This document shows, piece after piece, positions 62,989 to 64,000 of a DNA stretch of 64,000 nucleotides. Location of the stretch: assembly GCF_001676875.1 (NCBI RefSeq), contig NZ_JYKA01000010.1, positions 62,001 to 126,000 on the forward strand, written 5' to 3'. Both the position numbers and the translations under genes were made by a program. Every line of letters begins with the position of its first letter. The stretch's first letter is position 1. Source of the stretch: Chromobacterium subtsugae (lineage in GTDB: Bacteria > Pseudomonadota > Gammaproteobacteria > Burkholderiales > Chromobacteriaceae). Under the pieces are notes generated by a model that saw only the letters and a list, made by a program, of their open reading frames with translations, made no database searches and was not told the origin of the DNA.

Positions 62989-63735
62989 TTAATAGGGTTT
63001 AGACGTACGGCCAGGCTCGTCCAGCCGCCAGCCCTGGCTTGCCACCGGCGGCGGCTGTATCGGGCAGGCATCCCACACCGGATCGGGCGCATCGCTGTCT
63101 TTCGGCCATTCCACCGTATTGTTTTCATCGCCGGTCTGTTTCGGCTCGCTTTGGTCCGACGTCGACACCGCGCCGCTGCATAGCATGGAGGTCGGCCCCT
63201 TGGGCGGGGACGGATTCTTGTACACCAGGTAGTGCGCCTCCCAGTGCAGATTGGGCCCGGTGTTGTTGCCGCCGCTCATGCCCGAGTAGCCGAGCAGATC
63301 GCCAGCATGCACCCGCTGTCCGCTTTTCACCGAAATGGAATTCAGATGCAGATAACGGGTGAGATAACCGTTCGGGTGCTTCAAATTGATGAAGTTGCCC
63401 GCGTTGTTGACATTGAACGCCACTCGTTCCACCACGCCGTCGGCCGGCGCATAAATCGGCGTATTGGACGGCAGGCTGATGTCGTCGCCGTAGTGCGGCC
63501 GGGTAGTGCCCAAAGTGGGATGCTTGCGCGCGGCCGAAGCGGGACTGGTCACCCGCACCGCGCCCTGAAACGGCGTGGCGAAACAAAACCCGGCGGGGCC
63601 GCCGCCATTGCCGCCACCGCCTTGCGGCAGGCTGATGCCGTCCGCGCCCGCCTGGCCAGACGACAACAGCACGGCGGCGCTGCCGCAGGCAATGGCCGAC
63701 AGCGCGCCGGCAAAGCACAGCAGGAATGTCTTCAT
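62989..63735 (-). CDS. Exported M23/lysostaphin-fold protein
   Basis: The 248-residue product has a signal-like N-terminus (MKTFLLCFAGALSAIACGSAAVLLSS, with a Cys that might give a lipoprotein). An M23 fold follows: HYGDDISLP supplies the first His and Asp zinc ligands, YLHLNSI the general His, and GPNLHWEAHY the last His ligand. The usual H-x-H in that last motif is N-x-H here, so the catalytic base may be lost. It could be an inactive scaffold or a specialised endopeptidase for the channel. Its start overlaps the stop of the previous gene (ATGA), so both are coupled. Confidence 0.78.
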   Translation of the reverse strand: MKTFLLCFAGALSAIACGSAAVLLSSGQAGADGISLPQGGGGNGGGPAGFCFATPFQGAVRVTSPASAARKHPTLGTTRPHYGDDISLPSNTPIYAPADGVVERVAFNVNNAGNFINLKHPNGYLTRYLHLNSISVKSGQRVHAGDLLGYSGMSGGNNTGPNLHWEAHYLVYKNPSPPKGPTSMLCSGAVSTSDQSEPKQTGDENNTVEWPKDSDAPDPVWDACPIQPPPVASQGWRLDEPGRTSKPY

Positions 63736-64000
63736 TTTTCCAGCCCGTCCATCTTGCGCCAGACCTCGCGGGCGGCATCTATCGCCTGGCGGTGTTTCAG
63801 GTAGTAGGCGTCATCGCCCGCGTCATGGCGCAAGCGGCTGAACAACGCCTTGCTCAAATCGTCCGCCAGAATGGCGCAAGCCGCGTTGTCCGGCCGCTGC
63901 ATCGCGGGGTCGTACAAATCCAGCGTCGGCGACGTCACCGCCGCCACATAATCAAAGCGGTTGAAGCGAATGGACGACAGGTAGGCATTGCGGCGCGCGC
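63732..64000 (-). CDS. Partial hypothetical protein at the right edge
   Basis: The C-terminal 89 residues of a gene that enters from the right edge are visible. The visible part is helical and soluble, with YVAAVTSPTLDLYDPAMQ, then CAILADDLSKALFSRL and a final Arg/Lys-rich AAREVWRKMDG helix. The family cannot be judged. Its stop overlaps the start of the M23-fold gene. It likely belongs to the same secretion operon. Confidence 0.65.
   Translation of the reverse strand, partial: ARRNAYLSSIRFNRFDYVAAVTSPTLDLYDPAMQRPDNAACAILADDLSKALFSRLRHDAGDDAYYLKHRQAIDAAREVWRKMDGLEK

Overview
The window is GC-rich bacterial chromosome with dense genes, short intergenic gaps and GC-rich third codon positions. 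Housekeeping genes of beta-proteobacterial type (trpG/trpD, kdsA, prmB, a phosphomannomutase/phosphoglucomutase, a MuxABC-OpmB-like RND pump) suggest a member of the Neisseriales, most likely Chromobacterium or a close relative. This taxonomic call is inferred from gene content and sequence feel, not from a search.

Region 1 (1-15 kb) is metabolic and envelope genes: YiaY-type iron alcohol dehydrogenase, a MarC-family membrane protein, a small membrane protein, a LysP-like amino-acid permease, a complete four-gene tripartite RND efflux operon (adaptor, two RND pumps, outer-membrane lipoprotein channel), and a secreted GH18-fold protein. Region 2 (15.4-21.8 kb) is a tightly coupled four-gene cassette: a MoxR AAA+ ATPase, a small protein and two large beta-propeller-like proteins. 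It matches the little-studied 'MoxR-vWA-beta-propeller ternary system' (bpX families) predicted to be an NTP-dependent conflict system. It is followed by a glutathione S-transferase, a NERD nuclease with zinc ribbons, and kdsA.

Region 3 (24.8-30.5 kb) and region 5 (47.6-64 kb, running off the right edge) look like two blocks of one type IVB (I-type, Dot/Icm/IncI-like) secretion or conjugation locus. Region 5 has a TrbC/DotL-like coupling ATPase, a DotA/TraY-like membrane protein, two adjacent VirB5/TrbJ-like periplasmic proteins, a prepilin peptidase, an M23-fold protein, a bactofilin, a TraP/PilP-like inner-membrane protein, an ArdC-N-domain protein and several orphans. Region 3 has a Tat-exported M15-type (DUF882) peptidase and many orphan proteins. 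Both blocks carry strikingly AT-rich promoter regions that share TACTATTA-like words, which is the main hint that they belong together.

Region 4 (30.6-47.2 kb), between the two blocks, is mostly ordinary chromosome: a Bax-inhibitor-1 family protein, tRNA-Leu(UAG), a hot-dog thioesterase followed by two probable di-iron enzymes, an AraC regulator overlapping an orphan NuoB, a response regulator/PP2C/HATPase fusion, trpG-lprI-trpD, phosphomannomutase, prmB, and a LysR-controlled LeuC/LeuD-like dehydratase with a 2-hydroxycarboxylate transporter. A decayed IS3-type transposase fragment lies at the border between this last cassette and the secretion locus. No CRISPR array, rRNA, intact insertion sequence, integrase or origin was seen.
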